Assembly (NCBI GenBank): GCA_016709145.1
Contig: JADJEK010000001.1
Span: 248,001-312,000 of the forward strand
DNA length: 64,000 nt
From: Planctomycetota bacterium
Lineage (GTDB): Bacteria > Planctomycetota > B15-G4 > JADJEK01
Direction: 5' to 3'
Made by a program: the position numbers and the translations under genes. The notes under the pieces are model-generated. The model ran no database searches and was not told the origin of the DNA. It saw nothing but the letters and a program-made list of their open reading frames with translations. Position 1 is the stretch's first letter. Each line of letters begins with the position of its first letter. Of the stretch, positions 1 through 8,499 are shown piece after piece.

Positions 1-404
1 CCCACGACGCCATCGTCCCCGCAGTCCTCGATCACGAGCTTGCGCAGCTTCACGTCCGTGGACGCGGTGTCGACGTCCACTCCGTCGTCGGCGGGACCAC
101 GGATCCTCAGGTTCTCGAGGCGCACGAACGAGCTGTTCTGGATCGTGATCGCGTCGGTCGAGCCGGTGGCGTCGACGATCACCTTGCCGGTGCCGAGGAC
201 CGCGCGATCGGGGCGATTCACGAACGTGATCGATCCCGAATACGTCCCGGGCGACACGCGCACGATGTCCCCGACCGACGACGCGTCGATCGCGGCTTGG
301 ATCGTGGCGAACTGTTGCGGGACCAAGAGCTCTGCCGCGTTCGCGCCGCCAGCGCCGATCGCGAGCAGGAGTGCGAGAGGAACGAGGTGTTTCGACGTCG
401 TCAT
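1..404 (-). CDS. Right-handed beta-helix repeat protein, N-terminal part (runs off the left edge)
   Basis: An open frame enters from the left edge on the minus strand and starts at ATG 404. The visible 134 residues begin with a signal peptide (MTTSKHL, a Leu/Ala-rich core, then GANAAE). Next comes a first coil of the kind seen in secreted parallel beta-helix proteins: VPQQFATIQAAIDA, GDIVRVSPGTY, then repeated short strands ending near VIEDCGDDGVV. It is a close paralogue of the next gene (428-1459), which starts with the same VPQ...TIQAA arrangement, and lies 23 bp downstream of it on the same strand. Function is unknown; the fold is usual for polysaccharide-active or surface proteins. The C-terminus lies outside the window. 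Confidence 0.8.
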   Translation of the reverse strand, partial: MTTSKHLVPLALLLAIGAGGANAAELLVPQQFATIQAAIDASSVGDIVRVSPGTYSGSITFVNRPDRAVLGTGKVIVDATGSTDAITIQNSSFVRLENLRIRGPADDGVDVDTASTDVKLRKLVIEDCGDDGVV

Positions 405-427
405 GGTTCGTGTTCCGTCCCGAGTGA

Positions 428-1459
428 TCAGAATTCGTTGCCGAACTGGTCGTAGTTGTTGGCCGAGATCGACAACCCGAAGGCGTTGTCGATGCCGACG
501 TTCTCCGCGAGCACGACGTCGTCGCCCGCGATCGAGAAGCCGTAGCTGCCGCTCTGCCGCACACGGTTCTCGAGCAACGTGATGCCGACACTCGCGGCAC
601 CGGTTCGCAGGCCGACGTCGCCGGGCTTCTTGATCGAGTTCTGCACCAGCTTCAGCGCATCGCCTTGGACGTCGATGCCGTCTTCGACCGCGTTCACGAC
701 CGAGTTGCGATCGAGCACGACTTGATTGGCGCTCGCGCGGATGCCGTCACCGCCGGTCCCGGTGACCTTGTTCAGACGCAGCACGAACTCGGCGCCGGTC
801 GTCACGAGGATGCCGGTACCTCCGGCGTTCTTGACGACGTTCTTCTCGAGCACGGTGCGAGTCCCGACCGCGACGATGCCTTCGACCGCGGTGTTCGAGA
901 TCTTGTTGCCGATGCACGCCGCCGGACCTTCGAGCAGCACGATGCCGCTGCCGGTGGACTTGGGCACGACGCACTTGGCGATCAGCGTGTACGTGACGGC
1001 GCTGCGGATCGCTTCGTGGGTACCGCCGTCGACGATGCAGGACTCGATGCGCGCGCGCGCACCCGTCGTGACGAAGATCCCGCCGAGCTGGACCTGCGTG
1101 ATGCGCAGCCCGATCAGCGTGAGGTCGGAGGAGTCCTCCGCGTACAAGCCGACGTCGGCGCGGCGGATGCGCACGTTCTTGATCACGAAGCCGTCGGACT
1201 GGTCGATCAGCAGCGCGGGTTGTGCGGCGTTCCCGCCGTCGATCACGACGGTGCCGACTCCGAGGATCGTCAGGTTCGGTTTGGTGTTCACGAACACCGT
1301 TTCCGAGTACGTGCCTGCCTTGATCCGGACGACGTCCCCGGCGCCCGCGGCGTCGACGGCGGCTTGGATCGTCGGGTGGTCCTGCGGCACGCGCAGAACG
1401 GCCGCCGGTGCCGACCCCGCCGCGGTCAGGAACACGAGGAAAAGCCAAAACCGAGCCAT
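428..1459 (-). CDS. Secreted right-handed parallel beta-helix repeat protein
   Basis: The 343-residue protein has an N-terminal signal peptide (MARFWLFLVFLTAAGSAPAA) and then an entry coil VPQDHPTIQAAVDAAGAGD and GTYSETVFVN. About ten ~23-residue rungs of the form 'IxxNxVxxAxxxGIxV' follow. The many conserved Asn and Gly turns (for example NVVKNAGGTGILV, NSVVNAVEDGIDV) are typical of pectate-lyase-like beta-helices (NosD/PbH1 repeats). No catalytic residues of a known lyase can be identified, so a binding or structural surface role is as likely as an enzyme. It lies upstream of its paralogue at the left edge and is probably co-transcribed with it. Confidence 0.85.
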   Translation of the reverse strand: MARFWLFLVFLTAAGSAPAAVLRVPQDHPTIQAAVDAAGAGDVVRIKAGTYSETVFVNTKPNLTILGVGTVVIDGGNAAQPALLIDQSDGFVIKNVRIRRADVGLYAEDSSDLTLIGLRITQVQLGGIFVTTGARARIESCIVDGGTHEAIRSAVTYTLIAKCVVPKSTGSGIVLLEGPAACIGNKISNTAVEGIVAVGTRTVLEKNVVKNAGGTGILVTTGAEFVLRLNKVTGTGGDGIRASANQVVLDRNSVVNAVEDGIDVQGDALKLVQNSIKKPGDVGLRTGAASVGITLLENRVRQSGSYGFSIAGDDVVLAENVGIDNAFGLSISANNYDQFGNEF

Positions 1460-1564
1460 GGAAGCCTCCGATGCGCGTCAGCGCGAGGACACACCAGGAC
1501 GCCCGTCGATCCGTCACGCGAAATCCGCGACGGCGCGAGCTTCCGAGGTTCGATCGCGGCTCGC

Positions 1565-2365
1565 CTACTCGCGACGCACGACCACCAGGTTCGGGAGTTC
1601 GTCGCGATCGGACGTGACGCTCGGGAAATGCACCGCCAGCACGTCGGCCACGATGCGCACGGCGTCGGCGAGCCCCTTCTTCAGGGACCCACGTCCGATG
1701 CCGTCGAGCAGAGCGCGCGTGGCGTTGCCCCAGAGTTGCGGGTCGACCTTCGCGGCGACCCCGGTGTCCCCGAGCACCACGGCGCATCGTTCGAACAGCG
1801 AGACGAACACGAGCACGCCGGTGTTGCCTTGGGTTTCGTGGAGGCGCAGGCGCTGGAACTCCTGCAGCGCCTGTTCCTCGGCCATCTCGGTCGCGCGCGC
1901 CGCGCCGACGAAGAAGCGCTTCAGGTCGGGCAACAGCGCCGTGAGCGCGAACCCCAAGCAGAACAGCGCGAGCTGCGTCGCGAGCGTGAGCACCGGATCG
2001 TGCCACGGCAACCACGGCATCGCCGTCACGGTGCCAGCCACGAAGAACACGAAACCCGCGAGCCAATTCGCGCCGGGGAAGCGGTCGGAGCGCTCGAGCA
2101 CGACGACGACGATCTCACCGCTGGTGCGACGCTCGGCCGCTCGCACGACGTCGGTCAGTTCGTCGACGTCCGCCGCGCGCACTTGATCGAGCGCGTTGTA
2201 GCGCCGATGGCGGATCAACGCGCGCAACAGCAGGAAGCCGAGCATCGTCAGCACGATGCCTCGGCAGATCACGCAGTACAGCAGCCACCACGGCGTGGTC
2301 GCAGCGTGCGCCGGAGCGCCCCACACTGGCTGATCCGCGAGTGCGAGCAGCGCAGCAGGGTCCAT
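1565..2365 (-). CDS. TPM-domain membrane protein (second of a pair)
   Basis: The frame is open further upstream, but ATG 2365 is preferred because it overlaps the stop of the upstream gene (TGATG), a classic coupling arrangement. The 266-residue product has a membrane segment near residues 22-45 (WWLLYCVICRGIVLTMLGFL), then a TPM-type stretch (TDVVRAAERRTSGEIVVVVL), two more hydrophobic segments (about 88-135), and a C-terminal half with EFQRLRLHETQGNTGVLVFV. That last motif is characteristic of the cytoplasmic-type TPM proteins often encoded beside a secreted TPM (YgcG) protein. The biochemical function of the family is poorly known; phosphatase and assembly-factor roles have been reported for relatives. 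Confidence 0.75.
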   Translation of the reverse strand: MDPAALLALADQPVWGAPAHAATTPWWLLYCVICRGIVLTMLGFLLLRALIRHRRYNALDQVRAADVDELTDVVRAAERRTSGEIVVVVLERSDRFPGANWLAGFVFFVAGTVTAMPWLPWHDPVLTLATQLALFCLGFALTALLPDLKRFFVGAARATEMAEEQALQEFQRLRLHETQGNTGVLVFVSLFERCAVVLGDTGVAAKVDPQLWGNATRALLDGIGRGSLKKGLADAVRIVADVLAVHFPSVTSDRDELPNLVVVRRE

Positions 2366-3066
2366 CACCACTTCCCCGTTGCGCCGTGCGTGACGAGCTG
2401 AGACGCCGGACTCGGCGTGGGACGCCCCGCGCCGATGCGCGCGGGAACGACCGCCTTGCGGCGTGCGAACCAACCGCCGAGGCTGCGCCACGCGAGCCCG
2501 AGCAGGAGCAGCACGACGATCGGAACCGTCCACGCCCCGCGCCGCGATCGGCCGAGGAACGACTGCTCGAGCGGCGACGAATCGCCCGCGGCGACCGCCA
2601 GGATCGCTTCGGCGCCGAGTTCGAGGCCGGTCCGGAAATGGCCTTCCTTGAACTCGGGCACCATGAGCTCGCGCACGATGCGACCGCGCGCGACGTCGTC
2701 GAGGCGCGCCGCGAAGTCCGGCCCGACGTGGATGTGCACCATCTGGTCGGCTTGCGCGACGACCACCAAGACGCCGTTGCCGCGGTCGCGACCGCCGACG
2801 CTCCAGCGCTCCGCGACCGTGCGCGCGAACGCGTCGATCGCGGTGCCGTTCAGCGACGGCACGGTCAGCACGACGACCTCGTGCTCGTGCGTGAGTCGCA
2901 GAGTTTCGAGGCGTCGCTCGAGTTCGGCTTCCTCGCTCGGTCGCAGCAAGCGCGCGTGGTCCGTCACCCAGCCGTCGTTGACGACGGTCTGTGCATCGAA
3001 CTGCACCTGCTGTGCGATCAGGACGACGAGGCCGACGAGCACGGACATCGCGGACGAGTTCCCCAA
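2365..3066 (-). CDS. TPM-domain (YgcG-like) exported protein with C-terminal membrane anchor
   Basis: The 233-residue protein starts with a hydrophobic export segment (MSVLVGLVVLIAQQ; the Met at residue 6 is an alternative start). It then has a TPM domain: VVNDGWVTDHARLLRPSEEA, VVVLTVPSLNG, RGNGVLVVVAQADQMVHIHVG, and the ending helix with GAEAILAVAAGD. A transmembrane helix near residues 181-200 (WTVPIVVLLLLGLAW) is followed by a short basic tail. This order (signal, TPM, TM, tail) is the usual YgcG/Psb32 layout. Its stop overlaps the start of the second TPM gene, so the two are translated together and probably work together at the envelope. Confidence 0.8.
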   Translation of the reverse strand: MGNSSAMSVLVGLVVLIAQQVQFDAQTVVNDGWVTDHARLLRPSEEAELERRLETLRLTHEHEVVVLTVPSLNGTAIDAFARTVAERWSVGGRDRGNGVLVVVAQADQMVHIHVGPDFAARLDDVARGRIVRELMVPEFKEGHFRTGLELGAEAILAVAAGDSSPLEQSFLGRSRRGAWTVPIVVLLLLGLAWRSLGGWFARRKAVVPARIGAGRPTPSPASQLVTHGATGKW

Positions 3067-3118
3067 GACGGACGGAGCGGCTGTCCTTCGGACGCGCGAA
3101 GCAGCTCCGGGTTTCGGT

Positions 3119-3976
3119 TCAGGATTCCTTCATGCCGCGCACGAACGCGCGCATGCGGTTCTTCAACGACACCACGTGGAACGGCAGCCCGCCACGCACG
3201 CCGTAGAGATCGATACCACCCTTCACCGGATCGCGGCGCGGGTCGAGCGACTGCTTCAGCACGCGCTCCTTCGTCATCGGATAGGGCGCTTCAGTGGCCT
3301 TGCCGAGCGTGAAGCCGAGCCCGTACAGCAGGTCGAGCAACTGCTCGGGCTTGCAGCCTTGCAGCGCGTACGGCCAGAACTCGATCAAGAGTGCACACTG
3401 CGGACTCGACGCCAGCACCTTCTTCATGCCCGCGAGCGCGAACCATTCGAAGCCTTGCGTGTCGATCTTGAAGAAGCGCACGGGGCCGGTCACGAAGTCG
3501 TCGACCGGCGCGATCTGGATCGTGACGTTGGTGCCGTCGCCCATGTCCTTCGGTCGTTCGGCGCCGGCGACCACGCGGTTGTCGCCGAAGTTCTTCTTGC
3601 CGATCGCGATCTGCGCGCTGCCCTTCTCGGCGCCCGCGGCCACACGATGCAGCACGCCCTTGCCCTTGCCGCCGGACTTCGCGACGGCGTCCATCGCGCG
3701 CTTCATGTTGCGCTCGGCGACGTCGGCGATGCCGGGCACGGGTTCGAACGCGTGGACCTCGGCGCCCGCCATGATCGCCTGGACGGCGAACCAACCGACG
3801 TTCGCGCCGAGATCGACGACGCGATCGCCGGGGCGGACGTGCTTCAGGAACAGCAGAGTCTCGTGATCCGCCCACGAGCCCTTCTCGATGGACGGTCCGA
3901 TGATGAGGTCGTCGGCGAGGACGTCGAAATCGAGCCCGAGCGACGGGACGCGGACGGTCTTGGTCTTGAAGTCCAT
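3119..3976 (-). CDS. FkbM-family SAM-dependent methyltransferase
   Basis: From ATG 3976 the product is 285 residues. It carries the Rossmann SAM-binding motif VVDLGANVGWFAV (about residues 53-65), the acidic-loop motif VHAFEPVPGI, and a DTQGFEWFALAGMKKVL segment (FkbM-typical DxxGxE), followed by LLIEFWP. This layout is that of FkbM-type O-methyltransferases, which act on sugars or secondary metabolites; the substrate here cannot be inferred. The frame stays open upstream to 4156, but that extension is Arg/Ser-rich like non-coding high-GC DNA, so the internal ATG was chosen. The TPM pair begins 52 bp downstream on the same strand. Confidence 0.8.
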   Translation of the reverse strand: MDFKTKTVRVPSLGLDFDVLADDLIIGPSIEKGSWADHETLLFLKHVRPGDRVVDLGANVGWFAVQAIMAGAEVHAFEPVPGIADVAERNMKRAMDAVAKSGGKGKGVLHRVAAGAEKGSAQIAIGKKNFGDNRVVAGAERPKDMGDGTNVTIQIAPVDDFVTGPVRFFKIDTQGFEWFALAGMKKVLASSPQCALLIEFWPYALQGCKPEQLLDLLYGLGFTLGKATEAPYPMTKERVLKQSLDPRRDPVKGGIDLYGVRGGLPFHVVSLKNRMRAFVRGMKES

Positions 3977-4178
3977 GGAGGTTCGCAAGCGGATGAAAAG
4001 GGCGGGAGTGTAACAGCGGCGGCCGCTCGAACAGCCGTCGACGCGGCAATGGCGCCCTACCGCATGCGGACGGCCGATTCGCGGCCCACGTGTGCGAGGA
4101 GTTCGCCGCCACTCCGACCGCCTGCTACATTCCCGCGCTCTTCGATCCGTTCGCACTCTCTCTCCCGGGACTCACCGC

Positions 4179-5180
4179 ATGCTCGTCCTCTCGACGCTTT
4201 CCGCGGATCATGAACGCCAGCTCGCGACCGGCGCACCGTCGGATCCCGCGCTCGCGCCGCTGTTCGCGGCTCCGAACACGGCCGCCGCTCCCGCGGTCGG
4301 ATCGGTGATCGACGGATTCAAGGTCGTCGAGGTGCTGTCGAAGCCCGGCCGCCCGCTGACGCTGAAAGCCACCGCGGAGGCCGGCGACGAAGTCGTGCTG
4401 AAGTCGCTGCCGGCGAACAAGGCGGCGCGCGCGCGCGCGGCCGCGGCCCAGGTCAAACTCGCACGCGTGAACGATCCGAACCTCGCGGTGCCGACCGCGT
4501 TCGCTTGCGGCTCCGAGCACGCGTTCGTCGTGCGGCGCTTCGTGCCCGGCGTCTCGGTCGAGGCCGTGCTCGCGATCTTGCAGAAGGAGACGGTGCCGCC
4601 GGATTCGCCGACGTGGCGCCTCGCGGCGGGTGCGCGCGGCGGCGGCGCCAACGTGACCGGCGCGAAGGTCGTGTGTCGCATCGGCGAGCATGCGGCGAAG
4701 GCACTCGCTGCCGCGGCCAAGGTCGGGGTCACGCACGGCGCGTTGAAGCCCGCGAACTTGATGGTCGACGACACGCTGCGCCCGATCGTGACCGACTTCG
4801 CTTGCGGCGTCGCGCGGCCGCCGTACGAAGCTCCCGAAGTCCTCCAGGCCGCGGATCGAGCCGCCGCGCGCAACACGTCGGCCGCGGATCAATACGCGCT
4901 CGGCGCCGTGCTGTGGGAGTGCCTGACGCGGCGCCCGGTGTTCGACGGCGACGCGAAGGCGCAAGAGCAGGCGACGCTGAAGCAGAAGCCCGAGAGCCCG
5001 GTGAAGTTCAACTTCAAAGCCGGGAAGGAGATGGAAGTCATCACGCTCGCGCTGCTCGAGAAGGACGCGAAGGCCAGGTTCGCATCGATCGACGAACTGG
5101 TCGCGGAACTCGACCGCTATCACCGCAACGAACCGATCCAGCGCAAGGCGCCGGGCTTGTTCAAGAAACTGTTCGGGTGA
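4179..5180 (+). CDS. Protein-kinase-like protein, probable pseudokinase
   Basis: From ATG 4179 the product has 333 residues with a recognisable Ser/Thr kinase fold. The candidate beta-3 lysine is in EVVLKSLP (K75). The catalytic loop reads HGALKPAN (186-193), an HRDxKPxN loop in which the catalytic Asp is Ala. The Mg-binding motif is TDFACG (205-210), DFG changed to DFA. YEAPE (216-220) matches the APE motif, and DQYALGAVLWECLTRRPVF matches the F-helix region. No glycine-rich loop is visible. Loss of the HRD Asp and of the Gly loop argues for a catalytically dead scaffold. It lies 4 bp upstream of the TIM-barrel gene and is probably in the same transcript. Confidence 0.75.
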   Translation: MLVLSTLSADHERQLATGAPSDPALAPLFAAPNTAAAPAVGSVIDGFKVVEVLSKPGRPLTLKATAEAGDEVVLKSLPANKAARARAAAAQVKLARVNDPNLAVPTAFACGSEHAFVVRRFVPGVSVEAVLAILQKETVPPDSPTWRLAAGARGGGANVTGAKVVCRIGEHAAKALAAAAKVGVTHGALKPANLMVDDTLRPIVTDFACGVARPPYEAPEVLQAADRAAARNTSAADQYALGAVLWECLTRRPVFDGDAKAQEQATLKQKPESPVKFNFKAGKEMEVITLALLEKDAKARFASIDELVAELDRYHRNEPIQRKAPGLFKKLFG

Positions 5181-5184
5181 TCCC

Positions 5185-6090
5185 ATGATCACGCGGCGCC
5201 GCTTGCTGACGTCGACGTTGACCGCGGCCGCCGCGAGCGCGGTGCTGCCGGCATTGCGAGGAAGCACGATGGCGGAGCCCTGGTTCAAGATCTCGCTGGC
5301 CCAGTGGTCGCTGCACAAGGCGCTCAACGCCGGAGAACTCGACGCGCTCGACTTCCCGAAGGTCGCGCGCGAGGACTACGGCTGCGACGGCGTCGAGTAC
5401 GTCAATTCGTTCTTCAAGGACAAGGCCACCGACTTCGACTACTTGGCCGAGCTGAGGGCGCGCTGCGCGAAGCACCACGTCGAGAGCGTGCTGATCATGA
5501 TCGACGGCGAGGGCCATCTCGCCGACGAGGACGACGAAGCGCGCCGCACGGCGATCGAGAACCACGTGCGCTGGATCGCGGCGGCGAAGTTCCTCGGCTG
5601 CCATTCGATCCGTGTCAACGTCGCCGGCGGCGGCAAGCCGGAAGAACAGGCCGCGCGCGGAGCGGACTCGCTGCGTCGGCTCGCGCGCATCGGCGACCAG
5701 TACGCGATCAACGTGATCGTCGAGAACCACGGCGGCTGGTCGAGCAATGGTGAGTGGTTGGCCGGAGTCATGAAGGCCGCGAACCACCCGCGAGTCGGCA
5801 CGCTGCCGGACTTCGGCAACTTCCGGATGTCCGACAGTGAGGAGTACGACCGCTATCGCGGCGTCGAACTGCTGATGCCGTTCGCGAAGGGAGTGTCGGC
5901 GAAGTCGTGGGACTTCGGCGACGACGGCTTCGAGACGAAGATGGACTTCTCGCGCCTGCTGAAGATCGTCCACGACTCCGGCTACCGCGGCTTCATCGGC
6001 ATCGAGTACGAGGGCGAGCGCATGAGCGAGCCGGACGGAATCCGAGCCACGAAGAAGCTCCTCGAGAGGATCCGCGACGGTCGGATCTGA
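5185..6090 (+). CDS. Sugar phosphate isomerase/epimerase-like TIM-barrel protein with Tat signal
   Basis: The 301-residue protein begins with a twin-arginine signal (ITRRRLLTSTLTAAAAS), so it is probably exported folded. The rest matches the xylose-isomerase-like TIM barrel (AP endonuclease 2 superfamily). It has FKISLAQWSLHKAL at the first strand, GVEYVN, ESVLIMIDGEGHL, INVIVENHGGWSS (metal-ligand Glu and His region), GTLPDFGNF and FIGIEYEGE near the C-terminus. Such exported epimerase-like proteins are abundant in planctomycetes; the substrate is unknown. The gene follows the pseudokinase gene by 4 bp. Confidence 0.82.
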   Translation: MITRRRLLTSTLTAAAASAVLPALRGSTMAEPWFKISLAQWSLHKALNAGELDALDFPKVAREDYGCDGVEYVNSFFKDKATDFDYLAELRARCAKHHVESVLIMIDGEGHLADEDDEARRTAIENHVRWIAAAKFLGCHSIRVNVAGGGKPEEQAARGADSLRRLARIGDQYAINVIVENHGGWSSNGEWLAGVMKAANHPRVGTLPDFGNFRMSDSEEYDRYRGVELLMPFAKGVSAKSWDFGDDGFETKMDFSRLLKIVHDSGYRGFIGIEYEGERMSEPDGIRATKKLLERIRDGRI

Positions 6091-6783
6091 GAGGCGTCGA
6101 AGGATCAGCTCGAGCCAGAGCGAGGGGGATCCAACCCGAGCACGGAGGGGAAGGTGCCGGCCCGGGTGAAGGCCCAGGTGGCAGCCCGGGTGCTGGCCCG
6201 GGTGACGGCCCGGGTGACGGCCCGGGTGGCGGCCCGGGTGGCGGCCCGGGTGGCGGCCCGGGTGGCGGCCCGGGTGGCGGCCCGGGCCAAGACCTCGGCC
6301 TGCACCCAACCCACGGTCCGTCGCGACCTTCGGTCGCGACGGCTCCTCTTACTCCCACAGAACGCGGGCTTCGCCCGCGAAACCCCAAAAGGCAAGCGGC
6401 CGCCCGCGGCCGCATCCCCAAGAAGAAGGCCCCCACACCCACGAAATCTCCCTCCGGCCCCTTCGCGGCAAGCCCCTGCCCATCCCAAAACCAATCCCCG
6501 TCAGCCGCGCGACGGCCCCCTCGCTTCGCGCGCCAGCGCCCGCGCGCGGCATCCCGTGGGCGGACGCCGCCAAAGGACTCCAAAACCACCCGCCCCCTTC
6601 GGGGGCGGGCGCGGCAACCCCAAACAGCACCCCCATCAAGCGCGCGGTCTGCGCTTCGAGGGGGCCGTCGCGCGGACCAATGTCCCGTTCCTTCACTCCC
6701 TCGACGTAGTCCTGCGGTTCCAAGGCGCGGGGGTCCAGGGGGCCGCCGCCCTGCGGCCCCATGGTGCCGGCCGCACAGGCCTC
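6091..6783. other. ~690-bp non-coding region with repeats and hairpins
   Basis: No convincing gene lies between the convergent genes ending at 6090 and 6784. The region holds a 12-bp tandem repeat (6154-6288) and three GC-rich hairpins closed by the same C-TTC-G loop: 6318-6342 (11-bp stem), 6363-6379 (7-bp stem) and 6587-6607 (9-bp stem). An 18-bp perfect inverted repeat pairs 6505-6522 with 6658-6675, and there is a smaller GGGGCCG/CGGCCCC pair near 6747-6768. Frames open through it are compositionally biased (Gly/Pro or Arg/Pro-rich) and lack starts or ribosome sites. The hairpins could end transcripts from both sides. Confidence 0.6.
6154..6288. repeat. 12-bp tandem repeat, about 11 copies
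   Basis: The unit is GGCCCGGGTGGC with variants GGCCCGGGTGAC, GGCCCGGGTGCT and GGCCCAGGTGGC. The copies toward the right end are identical and those on the left diverge, as expected for recent expansion by slippage. In frame it would encode Gly-Gly-Pro-Gly or Pro-Pro-Gly-Pro runs, but no plausible gene start is linked to it. Confidence 0.85.
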
Positions 6784-8499
6784 CTACTTCCTTGTGTTCT
6801 CGAGCATCGTGTCGACGGCCACGGTCGGCATCAGCAACTTGCCCTCCGACGGCACGTAGACGTCGTCGTCCCCATCGAGATCGAAGTCGGCGAAGATCGC
6901 GTCGGTCGAGATGAAGATGCCGAAGCTCGTGTACGTCGGATCGAGCGCGAACGTGCCATGGATGCCGCCCTGGGCGCCGCCGAGATTCAGGAACAACAAG
7001 TCGTCTCCACCGGTCTGCTGCCCGGTCGAGAAGTTGAAGTCGAAGAACTCGTGGCAATGCTCGAGCACGTCGAGGTCGCCGTCGAGATCGACGTCGACGA
7101 GTTGCACGCCGAGGCGGATCGCCGTCTCGCTCTCGTCGATCTGCGGGAACGACGCCGGGTCTTCGGTGAAGTTGCCGACGCCATCGTTGCGGTAGTACTC
7201 ACCCGACGCCGCCGAGAGGATCGACACGCCGGAGTTCGCCACGATCAAGTCGAGATCGCCGTCGCCATCGAGATCACCGAACCGCGCGCCACGCGAGTTG
7301 TCGGAGAAGCCGTTCGTCAATTGCGTCGAGACGTCGGCGAACGCCAGGTTGCCGTCGTTGCGCAACAGCACGTTCGGTTGGCCCGGCGTACCGTCGGAGC
7401 CATTGGTGTCGGAGCGCGCGAACAACACGTCGAGGTCACCGTCGTTGTCGATGTCGCCCGATGCGACGCCGAGGTTCGCGAAGCCGAGCACGTTCCACGC
7501 CGCGTTCGTGAACGCGACGTCTTCGACGAACTTGCCGGCGATGCCGCCCTGCGCGAAGCCCTGATTCACGAGCAGCGTGTTCGGCGCGTGCTGCTCCTGC
7601 GAGTGCACGGTGTCCTTGCCGTTCGCGATCATGAGGTCGACGTCGCCGTCGCGGTCGAAGTCGGCCGCAACGACGTCCTGCGGAATGCCCGGCGTCGACG
7701 GGAAGCTCGGATCGAGCGCGAAGCCGAAGCCGCCGGTGTTCACGAGCAGCACGTTCGGCAGCGGGCCGTTGTTGGGATCGCCGACCGCTCCGCCGGCGAA
7801 CACGTCGAGGTCACCGTCCGCGTCGGCGTCGAACAGCTCGACGCGATAGGTCGGCACTTGCGCGCCGAACGGCACGGAACTCGCCGTCACGTCGCCGAAC
7901 GAGAACACGCCGTCGTTCCTGAACATCAACACACCCGCGTCGGTCGCGACCACGAGGTCGGGGTCGCCATCGAGGTCGATGTCGCCTGCCGCGGCACTGT
8001 GGCTCGCGGTCACCTGCGCCGCCGGCGGCACGCTGGTCGTTCGATCGGCCCACGACGGCCCAGGGCCCGGCGCGATCGTGAGCGCCGCGACGTTGGTCAC
8101 GTCGGGAACTCCACCCGGCGCCAGCGTGAGCGCCTGCATGAACACGGTCTGCCCGGACAGCGCCGGCACGTTTGGCACCTGCGCAAGCGCACGGAACCGA
8201 CCATTCGCGTCGGTCGGCACCGGCAACACGATCGTGTTCGGTCCGAGCACGCGCACGTACGGCAGCCAACTTGCGCCGTCGGGGTCGACGACGGTCAGGC
8301 CCGCGTCGAGCAACAGCACGGCCGGCGCGAACGGCACCGACGTCCGCAGGTCGATGCCCGACGTCCCGCCGGGGCCCGCAGGCAGAATGAGCAAGCTCGA
8401 CGCGTGCGAAACGTCGTCGGTACCGCCGGCGAGTGCGCGAGTCGGGAGCGCGAGCGCGGCGAAGAACATCACGAGGGACACGAACGAACGAACGATCAC
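6784..8499 (-). CDS. Secreted FG-GAP/VCBS repeat protein with calcium-binding Asp-rich repeats
   Basis: A GTG start at 8499 is chosen because an AAGGAG ribosome site sits 7 nt upstream and a signal peptide follows at once (VIVRSFVSLVMFFAALALPT, cut near ALAGG). The 571-residue product has at least seven DxDxDGDxD calcium-type loops (DIDLDGDPD, DADADGDLD, DFDRDGDVD, DIDNDGDLD, DLDGDGDLD, DVDLDGDLD, DFDLDGDDD). They are spaced like blades of an integrin-alpha-type propeller (FG-GAP/VCBS). An N-terminal ~120-residue domain comes before the propeller. It is probably a surface or secreted adhesion-type protein. It is convergent with the TIM-barrel gene across the repeat-rich spacer. Confidence 0.85.
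   Translation of the reverse strand: MIVRSFVSLVMFFAALALPTRALAGGTDDVSHASSLLILPAGPGGTSGIDLRTSVPFAPAVLLLDAGLTVVDPDGASWLPYVRVLGPNTIVLPVPTDANGRFRALAQVPNVPALSGQTVFMQALTLAPGGVPDVTNVAALTIAPGPGPSWADRTTSVPPAAQVTASHSAAAGDIDLDGDPDLVVATDAGVLMFRNDGVFSFGDVTASSVPFGAQVPTYRVELFDADADGDLDVFAGGAVGDPNNGPLPNVLLVNTGGFGFALDPSFPSTPGIPQDVVAADFDRDGDVDLMIANGKDTVHSQEQHAPNTLLVNQGFAQGGIAGKFVEDVAFTNAAWNVLGFANLGVASGDIDNDGDLDVLFARSDTNGSDGTPGQPNVLLRNDGNLAFADVSTQLTNGFSDNSRGARFGDLDGDGDLDLIVANSGVSILSAASGEYYRNDGVGNFTEDPASFPQIDESETAIRLGVQLVDVDLDGDLDVLEHCHEFFDFNFSTGQQTGGDDLLFLNLGGAQGGIHGTFALDPTYTSFGIFISTDAIFADFDLDGDDDVYVPSEGKLLMPTVAVDTMLENTRK

Noticed and set aside
5907..6914. Possible collagen-like Gly-Pro repeat protein made from the 12-bp array
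   Set aside because: No start or ribosome site in the right place. The first part lies in another frame of the isomerase gene and the rest is Arg/Pro-rich.
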